Source: Dromaius novaehollandiae (Eukaryota; Chordata; Aves; Casuariiformes; Dromaiidae). Taken from it: a DNA stretch of 64,000 nt. Under the pieces are notes generated by a model that saw nothing but the letters and a program-made list of their open reading frames with translations, had not been told where the DNA came from and made no database searches. The position numbers and the translations under genes are program-made. Shown here piece after piece: positions 12,413 to 24,556 of the stretch. Location of the stretch: contig NC_088112.1 in NCBI RefSeq assembly GCF_036370855.1, forward strand, positions 16,546,469-16,610,468, given 5' to 3'. Positions within the stretch are counted from its first letter, which is position 1. Each line of letters opens with the position of its first letter.

Positions 12413-12619
12413 AGCTAGGGAATCTTGTCTCCTAATTCTGTCTCTGAGACAGACTCCTCCTGTGGCCTTTAGGCAAGTAACTTCTCTGCCTCCGTTTCCC
12501 TATCTGTATTAAGGGGCTATACTAATACTTATTGACCTACCTCACAGGGATGTGGTGAGGCTTTTTCTTTGCAAGGCACTCAGGCGAGGAAAAGCTCAAA
12601 GTGCTAAGTGTTATTATCA
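12413..12619 (+). repeat. MIR-family (amniote) SINE fragment
   Basis: The stretch follows the MIR consensus in order: a tRNA-derived part with CTAGGGAATCTTG, then GGCCTTTAGGCAAGTAACTT, then TTTCCCTATCTGTATTAAGG, then CCTACCTCACAGGGATG, and a 3' part ending TGCTAAGTGTTATTATCA. The order and spacing match MIR1-type elements shared by turtles, crocodilians and birds. It lies about 330 bp after the GRPEL2 stop codon, probably inside the 3' UTR. Confidence 0.8.
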
Positions 12620-14710
12620 GGCTGGTTTTGGTTTCTTCGCATGTCCCCAGATCCCTCAGGTGGGGATGAAGATGATCACTTGAAATGGCATTTAGAGCCG
12701 AATTTTTCTTTTCTCTTTTCAGGAAAACAGTCCTGAATGAATGATATTTCTTTTATACTATAGTTGAATATTGATGGGGTTTTAAAGAGAATTCAGGTGT
12801 CATGGTCATGTCAAACTTTAATGTGTACATATTTGTTCTCCAGCTAAAATTTCAGCTTGCCTCCCTCTTTCAAAGGGTAAAATTAGGGAGTGGTCCTTGG
12901 TGGAGCATAGAAAGCTGTTTTCAGATCTCTCTTTCTCCAACCAAAAAGTATATTTTGGAGGAGAGTAAGATCTCTTCCTTGATGAATATTTGTGCAGCCT
13001 CCAAGTATGATAAACTGTATACTCTTTGATGCTGCTGGCAGAATGTAGATAGGCCCTTAAGAAAGAAATCTGGACTTATTTTATTTTCTCAAGCTCTCCA
13101 ATACCAGTACTCAAATAACACAGTTCACATTCAGATTCTGCTTTTGCCTGATTGTGGTTTTTTTGTTTTTTTTGAAAGAAAGGAAGGACAAAAGTCTTTT
13201 CTACTAAAAGTCTCAAGTGTCCTTGAACCAATTTTAGCAACAGTGACAAGAAAGCAAAGAGAAGCAGAAGGCTGAGAAAGTGAAAGCTGACCTGAAGCCA
13301 TCCTCCTAGTTAGAGGCATGTTGTTGTCGCAGTGTGGCATATGTGTTTCCCAGTGGTCCTCTTGCCTTGGGAGTCCATTCATCTAAACTGAAAGGATTCA
13401 ATGTCACTGAGTAAAGTCAGAATTTAACCCTTTGGAGAGTAATGAGCAGTACAATGACAGAAGAATTGTACAAACCTGACTATGGTCTGCATTATGCAAA
13501 ACCAAGGCCGGAATGGTTGTGTTTTCAGATTGCTTCTTACTGATTCATTAATTCTTGCCTTTTCACTTCCTGGAACTAGATCTGTAGCCTGACAAAGCTA
13601 TTTGAGATCTGCTTCTAAAACCTCTTTCTTTATGGTGGATGCCAGCACTGGTTTGGAAGGAAGCTTATTCTTCACCTGTTCCTTTGCAGGCTTCAGTTGC
13701 ATAATCCTTGTGATGGACTTCAAGAATAAAGCAGCCTTCAGTTAGCACTGAAGGCTGAACGATCTTTCATGTGGGGAGATTGTGTAGAACACATGCAACC
13801 TATTGATTGTCATTCCAGGATTTTAGGAAAGATGGACATTTCTCTTCTCATATGCCTAGTGCAAGCTGCTTTAGTGGCAATTGTATGTGGGTGACTCAGA
13901 GCACCCTGCATTCTAATTTTGAAGTGTAGTTTTGTGCCGCTGAGTAGTTAGGTTTTCATGTGGGTGCCTGAGACTTCAACCCTGGAACAGTGCTTCATGG
14001 CAGCATTAGGTCACTTTGAGCAAGTCTCCAGTTCAGTGCTCATTTTACTACATTGTTGGAAATTTTAGAGAAATACTGGACTTCCTGTTCTTTTCTTTCT
14101 TTTTGCTGGTCATACATGGTGACTGGGTAACCAGGTGATGCTGCTACTCAAGACAGAGAATAGGTACAATATGAAAAGTGGCAGTGCAAGCCTTGCCGTA
14201 CTGCTCGATGACCGTCTGCAGCCTGTTCTGAGGAAACTGCATCTTGGGCTGGAAAGAGCAATTTGATTCTCTTCCGCCTCTTCCATCCCTGTTTATCAAC
14301 TGAGTCTTTTTGCAGATATGAGGGGAGAGCTGGTTATGGAAATTAACTTGTAATGTGAACCTTTATATGTAAGGAACTGAGCAAAAACAGTCATTTCATG
14401 TAACAAGTGGTTTTCAGTTATAAAAAGATTGCAACTAATTGGCTCTAGACTTGTAGTGTGCAGCTAAAAGTGATCAGATCCAAAGCCTCCCTAACACTGA
14501 CCCGCTCAGCCACTTGACTCTTAAAGTGTAGTACATCTACTTAGTTCATCTTTGGACTATTTACCAGGCCTTCCTATCACCTCGACTAGTAATCACCCAT
14601 TTTTTGCCTTAAGGAAATACCCTAAAATGCACTCTGAAACACCTTCTATCTGTAGTGAGAGGTTATTGATTTAGGGTCTGTCTCTGGGATATGCATTCAT
14701 TGAGGTGCTG

Positions 14711-14830
14711 TTGTGTGGCTAGAACAGAAATCTAAGGGTCAGGGTTCCTGTGCACTCTTCCTTACCCTCCCACAGGTCCTGTTTAATTATGGACAAGCTG
14801 TTTTCCCAATTTATGCCCCAACTTTATAAC
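14711..14830 (+). repeat. Probable second, more decayed MIR fragment
   Basis: It contains GTGTGGCTAGAACAGAAATC, then AGGGTCAGGGTTCCTG, then ATGGACAAGCTGTTTTCCC and ATTTATGCCCC. These follow the first half of the MIR consensus (GTGGTTAGAGCA, AGTCAGGACTCCTG, CTTGGGCAAGTCACTT, TTTCCCCATCTG) with many changes. The match is suggestive, not secure. Confidence 0.45.
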
Positions 14831-16060
14831 CCTATGAAACTTCTACAGGATCTTAACAGGCTTTTATGATGGTTACTGTAAGATTTACCCATTACTTAAA
14901 GACTCTTTTACAGAAACTACCAAAGAGAGAAATGCTGTTGCTGCTGTTTGTCCTAGTTTTCTGCTTCCTTTCAATTGTGAAGTGAAAATGAACTAACCAA
15001 ACCTGTATTCCATCACAGAATTTAGACTTCCCAGACAAAATTTGATCCTCTTGCCTTTCAAGCACACTTAATGATCCCTTTTATTGTGGATAAGATTGTC
15101 TAAGGATGGATCAAATTTCTCTTTTCTAGATAGCAGTTCCCTTGTTGTCTTCCATGTTTGTGTAAAGCTTGCACAGTGGAACAGGTTCCTTGTTGCACTC
15201 TCCAGAATTACACCAGAGAGGAATCTGACCCATAAGCTTTTTCTCTCCAGTCACTTTATTCAATGACTATTTAATAAATCACAGGAGTATGTTAGAAGGG
15301 ACAGAATAACAGAAGAGAGGAAGTTTTGCATACATGTTAGTCATTTCCACTCAGTTAGGCCAGCCATGAACTGAAGAACTTGAGCTGGGAATGCAGGCAA
15401 CTAGATAAATGCATGCAGTGATGCGTGGAGATACATTGCTGCTCTTGGAAAACTGGCAGCCATGCTGTACACAGGCATTTGCCTTGTTCTGTGACCTTAC
15501 CATATCCTGTCAGTGGGACATAATTTGAGTTGAACTCTTAGATGAGTCTTCAGCGGCACTGTCTCATGCGTGACAGTGTCTTAACTCTCTGACCATAAGC
15601 AGCAGAGAATGTGAATGTCACTTTGTGAACCTTAAATTCTCAGTGCTTCATCAGCAGAGCTTCTGTTGAAACAGCTGTGATAAATCAATGGCTATTAGCA
15701 GTCCTTTAATTTTTTTTAAAAAAATGTATTTAAGTTTTATTGTGAATATTGTAGTGTTTTTTTATTTTAAAATGCAAGATGGTTTTGCTATTTCTTGCAA
15801 AGTCAAATGAACAAAGTATTGCTTATCTCCAAAAATCAAAGTCCACTTAACTGGTGGGAAACCTGTATATATTGTATGTTTTTGTGTTTCTGAGCTCTTA
15901 TTTACCCAAAGGTTCTGGCTGTATGAAAGAGAAGGACTGAAGTGTGGGAATGGTGCACGTAATTGACAACAACATTTGAGTTAATGTTGGAATGGGCTGA
16001 TTTCTTTTAGACGTCCAGATACTGTCCATTTGCTAATAAAAAAAAATGAAGTTATTTCTT

Positions 16061-18903
16061 TTTTCTTTTTTTCCCCTGCCCCAAACTGTTTCTCGTTCTG
16101 ACTGTCATTTGAGTTGGGTGGGACCGTGGATTGTTTCTACCTATTGCAGATCTGGCTGCACTGTCTAGGGCAGCAGACACCTCTCCTGAACATTTGGTTA
16201 GAAAACCTTTAGCTCGTCCCCAAGAAAGGTGCATATGCACACTTGGGTCATCTTTACTTCCACAGGTAAGTTGCCAGGGATTTCTGCACTGATAAACTGC
16301 CCATAGGATGTTTCTCTGACTTCCTTGCCTGCTTTCATTTCTGTTCCTAACAAGTCTGCTCATAGACCGTTGTGTAGAGTGATGCTCTCTGCCAGCATTT
16401 GATGTTTCATTCTGCAGAATTGTGCTGCAAGTCGAAATATTTGATACCTTGATTTATTTTTACCATTCAGTGCTCTCATAGCTTTACTTTACTGCATTTT
16501 TCTCTTTTTTGTGTATGGTATGTTTTAGCAGGCATACTCTATGGCGGCTCATTTCAGATGGCTTAATATACAGTGTGCATTAAAGCTTATGGTATCCACA
16601 GGTGGGTTATGATTTCACAAATTTCTTGGTGCTCTGTGGGTGTGTGATTGCAACGGACATACTTGATTCTCCCTTTCTTCATTCTCTGAGACCTTTGTAC
16701 GATGCAGTAATAACCAGGCCTTCATTCCTGGTTTTGGTTTTTTCTAATAGCGTTTTTTTCCTGTGTCAGTGGGCCTCACTTTCCTTGTTTTCCTGAAGCT
16801 CTGAATGTCCCTGTGCACTTCTCATTAGAAAAGGCCTTTGCAGTTTGTTTATAAATGGCCTTTTGGGGGTAAGATTATTATTATTTTTTTTTATGTTCAA
16901 CATAGGTCTTTCAAGCAGCAGCTATCTACCTGCCAAACAGAGCCAGAGCGTTCCCCCTGTGCTTGTAGAGGCTGCTTCCCATATATGGGCTTTTTCTCCC
17001 TGAAAGCAGTTGTGATTGGGTTGATGTATGGGTATGCTAACCAGACAAGACCAGGAAATACTGCTACCTGCTACTGCCTTAGTAATATCTGGTTCTTCTG
17101 GTTTTCTCTCTAGCAACAGTGAGAAGTGGAGGTTTTCAAACCAGAGCAACCTCCATCTACAGGAAAGCATCATAGCTCGTGAGCAAGGGGAGATGCGTTT
17201 TGCTTATGGCACAATATTGCAGAACGTCTACAAGAAAGGCGTGATCAGCTCTTCCAGATACGGCTGAAAGGAAGGGCATCCAAAGCTGTACTTAGACACC
17301 TAAGAGCTTTGCTGTTAGTGTAACAGCCTGATTTCTTGTCGCCCACGGCCATGGTGATAACAGGGCAGTTAAGTAACAGCTTGTTAAAATCTGAGGCAGG
17401 CTGTGGAGACGTGTTCTATTTTTTAAGCAGCTTTGGGCAAGTAGTCTCCCTGTCTAGTGGTCTGATACTGCCCAATGTAAGACCTTGGATGAGTGGAGCA
17501 GTAGTTTCTGACTGCATCCCCCACACATTCATGTCTACGTTTCTGGGTTACCTAAGCTATTCTTGCAGGAACTCGGCTGTGAAGCAGCTCCTGCCTGGGG
17601 GAAGGGAGTAGGACTGTGCATGTGGTCTGTGTTTCCTTCTAAGACAAAGCTCTGATAATGGCTTGAACCCAAACTTAATTTCGTCGCTTGATATGGAGCC
17701 AGCCATTGACTACAGTGTGCTCTAGGTGCTGTGATTTGTAATATGTACTAAGCATTTCAGTTTTTGCTCAGTCTTTGCTATCCTTTGTATTCCTAGTAGC
17801 AGCAAACTCCCAGGTGGGATCCCTGTGGCACAAGCTCCTTGCTGTTGGGCACCTTGTTTTGCCTAGGGCAGAAAGTCTTGAAATGCCATTGCTGATGCAT
17901 AAGCCACTGCAGAATCCAGCCTGCTCCCTTCCAGCCAGGTACTAAGCACTGTGTATTTGCAAATGCACAAACAGAGAACATGGGAAAACATGTTCCCACA
18001 GCAGCTTGGCTTGAATATTTGGCTATGGTGCAACCTCCAGCAAGCTTGTAGCAGCAGAGAGGTGAGTGAGTGTGACAGGGAATGAAGAAAGGGAGCTGGA
18101 GCTCCCTTGATGGCTAACTGACCCAGTTGTTGGTGGCAGGGAAGTGCAAGAAAAGCAGATTTTTCCTGAGTTTGAAAGCACAGTGCTTGGGGGGGATGTC
18201 CCGTGTGGGGGGCTGTGCCAGAGGAGGTGGTCCTGAGGTGGCTTGTGTGCAGGCCTGAGCTACCCATTCCAGGCAGCTGCTCTCGGCTCTGGGCCATCAG
18301 TTCAACATCAGATCAGCTGCGAGTTGGTGGTTGCAATGTCTTGGCTGACGGGCAGCTTGTGTGTTAGGACATTGTGCATTGCGGATCCTCTGTGTAACTG
18401 TGCTTAGACATGTTCATGTACCACAGCCAGCACTTCTGAATGCTGAGAGTCTCTGAGCCTTGGTGTCATTCTCAGAGGGAGTACTGGGAGATAAATTATC
18501 ACAAGGCCTGCTTTTGTACTGCTGCCGCAGCTCCAGAATTGTTAGCCTGGCGCTTCCACCGTGGTGCTTTCATAAAAGACAGGGCAAATTTGTGCGCATC
18601 CCTCTGGCTTTGCAGAAACAAAACCCAGTCCTCCCACGTGCCTTGCCCTGAGCCTTCTCGTGTTGCAATCTGCAGCAGGGAGAAGCGCTGGCTCAGTGCT
18701 TTCGTTTTCGGCACTGCAGGCGGTTCTGCCTCTGCTCCCCATGATCCAATTCCCTCCGTGCTGGCAAGCAGCAGCATCTGCATGGGCCTTGTTAACCTTC
18801 CGTCCTCCTCCCCATCCAGGGGAGGCGTAAGGCAGCTAATGTCCCTGCTTTCACGGAGACCTGCTTCAATGCTGGTTCTGTACCCGATGGCACAAAAGGG
18901 CTG
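16061..18903. other. GRPEL2-PCYOX1L intergenic DNA
   Basis: No gene recognised. Composition rises gradually from AT-rich to balanced. Short open frames on both strands resemble nothing known. A weak MIR-like phrase lies near 17430 but is too short to call. Confidence 0.5.
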
Positions 18904-19142
18904 ATGCGGGGCCTGGCCGCGGCCTCCCGGCTCAGACGTGGGTTTGAGCCCCGTGTGCTCCGCCGGGCAGCCCCGGCCCCGCGCCTGCTCCCCGGCGGCC
19001 GCCAGCCCGCGGGGCGCCGAGCCGGGCCGCCCGCGGCTCCCCGCCCGCCGGGGGCCGAGCCTGCTTTAAGGGGCGGGCCGGGGCGGGCGGGCGGTGCTGC
19101 CCGGCCCCGCTCGCCGCGCCGCGCCGCGCCGCCGTCCGCGCC
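18904..19142 (+). promoter_or_regulatory. PCYOX1L CpG-island promoter and 5' UTR
   Basis: Extremely GC- and CpG-rich sequence begins abruptly at about 18900. Overlapping GC boxes (GGGGCGGGCC, GGGGCGGGCG) lie at about 19069-19093, with a TTTAAGG just before them at 19064-19070. This is a typical Sp1-driven promoter immediately upstream of the start codon at 19143. The start site is probably between 19080 and 19130. Confidence 0.7.
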
Positions 19143-21833
19143 ATGGCCCCGCCGCCCGCCGTCCTGCTGCTGCCGGCCCTCGCCGCCCTCCTGGCCGGGG
19201 CCGCCGCCGCCGCCCGCGCCCCGCCGCGCAGCATCGGTAGGAGCGGGGGCAGCGGGGCGGATGCCCGCGGGCGGGGGCGGTTCGTGCCCCGCGGGGGCCG
19301 GGGGAGGCGGCCGGGGCCGGGGCGAGGCCGTCTGTCCGCGGCGGCCGCCCCCTCGGGGGCGCCGGGCTCACGCGCCGCTTCCCCCCTCTCTGCCGGCAGC
19401 CGTGGTGGGCGCCGGGATCGGCGGCTCGGCCGTCGCCTACTTCCTGCAGCAGCACTTCGGGCCGCAGGTGCAGCTGGACGTGTACGAGAAGGCCAGCGTC
19501 GGGGGGCGGCTGGCCACCGTCACCGTCAACAAGCAGCAGTACGAGAGCGGCGGGGCCTCCATCCACTCGCTCAACCTGCACATGCAGGACTTCGTCAAGA
19601 TCCTGGGTGAGTGTGCGGGCACGGCCGGGCCCCCCTGCGAGGAGCAGCCCCCGCTCGCCCGGCGCTGCCCTCCCTCCCCGATCCGAAAGGCTTCTGGGAC
19701 TTGCTTGCCTTGGGGAGGCTGGAGGGTGCTTCCAGGCTGCCGCAGCCTCCCCGGCTGCTTGGCAAACCCCTTTGCTGCCCGGCCCTGTTTCGTCTGTCCT
19801 GTGCTAGAGAAAGGGCTGGGGGTGGCCCAGCAGAGCACCAGCGGTGAGGGGTCCTGGCAGATCCCTGGTGCGGGGGTGGAGGGTCTGCAGGTCTCCATCT
19901 CCACAGGGCTGAGTGTGTGTGTCAGGCGGGTCCTGACCTGCAGCAGGTTGACTCCATGTGATGCCCCAACCTATGGGGATGCCCCATGCCTGAAGAACCC
20001 CAGGGTTTCACACTGAGCACATCCCTGATGTTTGAGGCATTTGTACCTTATCTTGTCCTCAGCTGGTTCAAGAGCAAAGAGCCCTGATGTAAGAGCAGGA
20101 TCTTTTATTTTACCCTCTGACCTACCCCTGTCCCCAGTGTGGAGGTACTTGGCACTGTTTTTTCCCAGCGGTCAGCCCACCCCGAGGTGCAGAGCAGAGC
20201 TCAGATGCTCGGCTGCAGAGGGAGTGCAAGGCAGGGTCCTTCTCCCTGCAGGCCTCAAGCACCGGCGTGAGGTGGCAGGGAAGAGCGCCATTTTCAGTGG
20301 GGAGCACTTCGTCCTGGAGGAGACAGACTGGTACCTGCTGAACCTCTTCCGGCTCTGGTGGCACTATGGGATCAGCTTCCTGCGCCTGCAGATGTGGGTG
20401 GAGGAGGTGATGGAGAAGTTCATGAGGTAGGAGAGCTGCAGGGCGGTGGGGGGACAAGGCCTTTTCTAGCACCGGGACTTCACATTCCCCTCGCAGCACC
20501 GTGCCTGTTCCTCTCGGGGAGAGCTGGGACTGGCTGGCAGCATGGAGGGGACGGAGGTTTCCTGTGCTTCTGTCGCCTCCAGGATCTACAAGTACCAGGC
20601 GTATGGCTATGCCTTCTCCAGCCTGGAGGAGCTGCTGCGCTCACTGGGGGGTGAGGCCTTTGTCAACATGACACAGCGCTCGGTGGCCGAGTCCCTGCTG
20701 GAGGTGGGTGTCACGCAGCGCTTCGTGGACGATGTCATCGCGGCCGTGCTGCGCTCCAGCTATGGCCAGTCAGTGCTGGTGCCCGCCTTTGCAGGTGAAA
20801 CTGGGGACACCCCCCCTTTTCCCTGTGTGACCTTCCGTCCTGGGGTCCCCTCTCCGGGCAGGGTATTGTGCTGGGGAGCCTGAGGCACCCTACTCTTCCT
20901 CTCCCCAGGAGCCATGTCACTGGCAGGGGCCCAGGGCAGCACATGGGCGGTGGAAGGAGGCAACAAGCTGGTGTGTTCAGGTCTGCTGAAGCTGACCAAA
21001 GCCAACGTAATCCCTGCCAGGGTGACGGGCATTTCTCTGCACAGCTCAGGTGAGGCTGGGCATGGGGGGTGGAGGGTGTGGGGTCTGGCCAGCCCCTGTG
21101 ATAGTAAAGGTGGGGGGCTGGAAGGCCAGGGCAATACAGGTAGAGGCTCAGGGCTGCCCACCTTCTCTTTTCAGAAGGGAGAGCCCTGTACCAGGTGCAC
21201 TACGAGGACGGCGAGGGCCAGGGCTCAGGTTTCTACGACATGGTGGTGCTGACAGCTCCCCTGCAACCCAGCAGGAGCAACTTCACCTTTCAGAACTTCG
21301 AACCGCCCATCACCGACTTCCCCGGTGCCTTCCAGCCCTCCGTCACCTCCGTGGTGCACGGCTACCTCAACTCCTCCTACTTCGGCTTCCCCGACCCCAA
21401 GCTCTTCCCCTTCGCCAGCATCCTCACGACTGACACACCCGACCTCTTCTTCAATGCCATGGACAACATCTGTCCTGTCAACATCTCCTCTGCTTTCCGT
21501 CGCAAGCAGCCCCAGGAGGCTGCGGTGTGGCGAGTCCTCTCCCAGCAACCGCTGGACAAGCAGCAGCTGAAGACCCTCTTCCGGTCCTACTACTCAGTGC
21601 AGGTTACAGAGTGGCAGGCATATCCCCACTACGACTCTGCCAAGTCCCTCCCGCCCATCGTGCTCCACGACAACCTCTTCTACCTCAGCAGCGTCGAGTG
21701 GGTGGCCAGCTCCATGGAAATGGTAGCTGTGGCAGCCAAAAATGTGGCCCTCCTGGCTTATAACCGCTGGTATCAGGACCTGGAGAAAATTGACCAGAAG
21801 GACTTGATGCACAAGGTGAAGACTGAACTGTGA
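19143..21833 (+). CDS. PCYOX1L: Prenylcysteine oxidase 1-like (PCYOX1L)
   Basis: Six exons (19143-19236, 19400-19606, 20252-20426, 20583-20794, 20909-21049, 21175-21833) join in phase into 495 codons (human 494). The product is a FAD-dependent oxidase-like protein of the prenylcysteine lyase family. Residues 1-24 form a leucine/alanine-rich signal peptide. The FAD-binding Rossmann motif GAGIGG lies at 35-40, with the ribose-binding acid at Glu61 and GGR at 66-68. Near-identity to human PCYOX1L includes [51 protein letters not shown] and the C terminus [16 protein letters not shown]-glycosylation sites are at Asn187, 312, 342 and 379, as expected for a secretory or lysosomal protein. Introns are short (114-645 bp). 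PCYOX1 itself oxidises prenylcysteine; the activity of the 1-like paralogue is less certain. The ATG at 19143 sits directly downstream of the GC boxes. Confidence 0.95.
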
Positions 21834-22895
21834 TGCGCAGGGGAGCGGGTGGGCCAGGAGCTTCTGCGTGTAGTAGCCTTGGGAGTATTTATTGCCTTGG
21901 GGACGCCATGGGGTTTGGGGCTGGGGGAAGGAGATGTGGGAGGGGGAAGGGCTGTGTCTCAGATGACTTGAACATGCTTTGCCTTCAGGAATACAGTCCC
22001 TGCCCTGTGTTGCTGTGAGTCTCATGCCATATGCTTTGGTTTCCCATGTGTCCTCCTTTCCACCCTGCACTGGAAGGAGTCTGTGCCTTTTTCTCTGATC
22101 TTTGATCATCCCTTTATGGGGGGGAAACTCAGGAGACTTTTAAGGACAGAGCTGTCTGGCATCAACAGCAGATGGTGCTGGCCCTGGGGAGGAGCAGAGG
22201 CTCTGCTCTCCTGGTGAGCTACCCTGGGTCCTGCACAGTGGGGCAGGGGGACGTTTCAACTGCTGCAGTGAGCCCAGCCCAGCAGCCAGGTGGGTTGGGG
22301 GTGACAGGGGTGCTCTGTGGGGACTTTTGCCACCTCCTGCATACTGTTACTTCCTCACTTCGCCCTCTTGCAACTGCATGGCAGGGCCTGGCCCGGGCTG
22401 GACGCAGGAGGCATCACGGCATTTCCCTGTGCTGTGCGTGTAGGTTAGCCTCGCTTGCCTGGCCCCACACCGTGAGGGATGCGTGGGCAGCGTTCGCTGC
22501 AGCGGCTCCTGGCATGCAGGGAGAGGTGCCTGCTGCCTGGGGTACCTCTGTTTCCAAGAGCATCTGAGACTCCCTTGGTGTAGGAGGTAGTCATGCTCGG
22601 CTCTGTTTCTGGGGGACAGCAGATCCTCGCTGGGAGAAAGCCAGGCTGCTCTGGGACAGCACCCTCCTCCTGTATTCTCAGGGCAGGCAGGAGTGCAGAG
22701 GGGTGGCATGGGATGGGCTGAGGCATAGAGCGGCTCAGACGGGGGGCAGTGATGCATTTTATTGAGGAACTCAAAAGCTGTCCCAACCTCCCGAGGGGAT
22801 CAGCAGCCCCCTGCTCTCCCCATGCTGTGCTCCTCTGCCAGGCACTAGGACACGGTATTGCTTCTGCCCTTCCCAATAAAGCTCCCAAGCGGTGC
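21834..22895 (+). other. PCYOX1L 3' UTR with poly(A) signal
   Basis: After the stop codon the only canonical + strand poly(A) signal before the IL17B coding exon is AATAAA at 22875-22880, which would give a 3' UTR of about 1.06 kb. Its last ~150 bases overlap the inferred 3' end of the convergent IL17B transcript. Confidence 0.55.
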
Positions 22896-23652
22896 ACCCA
22901 GCCTGGCAGCAGGGCAGACCCAACTCGCCCCTTCTGCCCCCTCCTCAGCACAGCTAAGCCAGGGAAGCGTGGGCTCAGCTGCGAGGACCTGGAACGCTGC
23001 CCGTGTGAAAGGGGACCTGTCTCCAGCACCCTTTGTGCTTCTACAGCAGCCTTGTGTGCCAGAGGTAGCTTTTTGGGCCCAAATCATGATCTGCTCCCTC
23101 TTTCCCCTGTGCTGCCTGGTCCAGCATAAAAGAGCTTGTATGTGGGTGAAGGAGGGCTTGGGAGAGCTGGGAAGGACTGGACACTTCAGGTGCTGTTGCA
23201 CCAGTGGAGTGAATGAAGGCAAATGGGCACTTTAGAGAGGCAGGAGGCCTGCTCCTACCCAGCCAGAGGGACCTGGGGGTAGCTGCCTTCCTCTCTGCTC
23301 CTCGCTGTCCCCATGCCCCTCCCTGCTGCGCACCCACCCTGTAGGTTATAGGACTCGGGGCTATGTCTCACTGCAAGGCCAGATGTGGGACTGCATAGCT
23401 GGGTTACTTGGAGGGGCTGCCCCAGTGCTGGGTGCCCCCAAAGTGGCTGCTTGGAATGAGGCTGATGGAGTCTGCAAGGGAATTGCAGGGAGCTCTTGGG
23501 TCTAGGCAGCTGCAGTCTCCTTGCTGAGAGGCTCTCCTTGCCCTAACAGTCTGACAACCCTCTCCCAGAAGACTGGGCAGACCTGGGAAGCAAGAGCAAG
23601 CTGGTTAGTTGCCCGTGGGTGCCTGCAGGCTGTAGGGTTTAGCTCTGCAACC
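22740..23652 (-). other. IL17B 3' UTR with poly(A) signal
   Basis: On the minus strand the first canonical AATAAA after the IL17B stop codon is at 22763-22758 (TTTATT on the + strand), giving a 3' UTR of about 0.9 kb. No competing canonical signal was seen between. Confidence 0.55.
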
Positions 23653-24556
23653 TCAGAAGATGCAGGTGCAGCCCACAGCGATGGTCTCCATGACTGTCTG
23701 GTACTTCTTCTGACACTTCTTTATGGAGGGCTTGTGCCCCACCTCACCCGGCACCTGGCAGAGCAGCCGACGGACAGGCAGCCGGCTGTAGATGGGAATG
23801 CTGGCCATGGTGCGATCCTCCTGCATTGTGAAGGGGTTGATGCAGCCAGTGCAGAGGCATCGGGCCTCAGGGATGTCTGCTGGGATCCGTGTTGCATCAT
23901 GGTTTATGCTGGAGGAGAGGAAAAGCAACATGAGGCTGGAGATACGGTGAGCCTGCCAGGTGAGGTTTGGGACAGTGGGCAGCTGGGACAAGCAGGGCAA
24001 TCCCTCCATGGGGTGAAATTGGGCACTGCGTCGCATTGCATCTCACCTCTCTGCAATTACAGCAGCCCTGGGGTGGCTCTATGATGCTGGAGTCATGGCC
24101 ACTGCAGGGCCCTGCTAGCACAGAGCCAGCGCTGCTCAGCCCTGCCCGAGAGAGCTCTGCTCCAAGCTCACCTGTAGGCCCAGGGGGACAAGCTTCTCTG
24201 GTTGGACCTCCAGAGCCTCAGGTTGACCTGGCACTTGGTGTCGCCCGGCTCGGAGCTGTTCTTGAGCTGGCGCACCATGTCCTGGATGCTCCGCTCGTAG
24301 TCCTCCATGGGGGTGTAGGTGTCATCCGGGGCCCAGGCCAGGGCAGAGGCAGCTGTGGGGGACCGTGCTGGCCCCCTTCTCCTTCCCTTCGCTCCCTTGC
24401 TTTGGTCCTTTGCTTCTGGGACCAGGACCATGGCAAAGGTGAAGATGCAGAAGAGAAGCTAAGGAGGAAGGAGGACGGTGCATGACTGCCCAGGCCCAGA
24501 GGGCTGACGTGCTCCCTATCTGGAAGGGCAAATCTCCCTACCTCAAATGGGTCCAT
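23653..24556 (-). CDS. IL17B: Interleukin 17B
   Basis: Three coding exons on the minus strand (24556-24542, 24458-24172, 23908-23653) join into 185 codons (human 180). The product is a secreted cystine-knot cytokine that signals through IL17RB. Residues 1-21 are a hydrophobic signal peptide (LLFCIFTFAMVLV), followed by a basic patch KGAKGRRRG. DYERSIQDMVRQLKNSSE, RSLSPWAYSINHD, INPFTMQEDR and the C terminus VMETIAVGCTCIF match human IL17B closely. Mature cysteines are at 81, 118, 120, 123, 151, 166, 181 and 183, the human number. A sequon is at Asn72. The loop between Cys151 and Cys166 (about residues 152-171) differs from human and is slightly longer. Exon 1 contributes only MDPFE and is inferred from a matching donor (GAG then GTAGGG), a phase-0 junction and the human arrangement MDWPHN then LLF. 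Exons 2 and 3 are certain and exon 1 is likely. Confidence 0.93.

Larger units (their letters stand above)
12083..16060 (+). other. Probable long 3' UTR of GRPEL2
   Basis: This AT-rich stretch follows the GRPEL2 stop codon. Poly(A) signal candidates on the + strand are ATTAAA at 12356, AATAAA at 13725 and AATAAA at 16035. The last is in a context of T-rich DNA with a Pumilio-type TGTATATA at 15864, which suggests the long form may end near 16060. No other open frame of note is present. Which signal is used cannot be decided from sequence alone. Confidence 0.5.

Noticed and set aside
13890-14060. Possible MIR-like segment in the GRPEL2 3' region
   Set aside because: Only scattered short matches (GTCACTTTGAGCAAGTC), not enough to call.
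17400-17480. MIR-like phrase GCTTTGGGCAAGTAGTCTCC
   Set aside because: Only one short consensus block matches, and flanks do not follow the MIR order.
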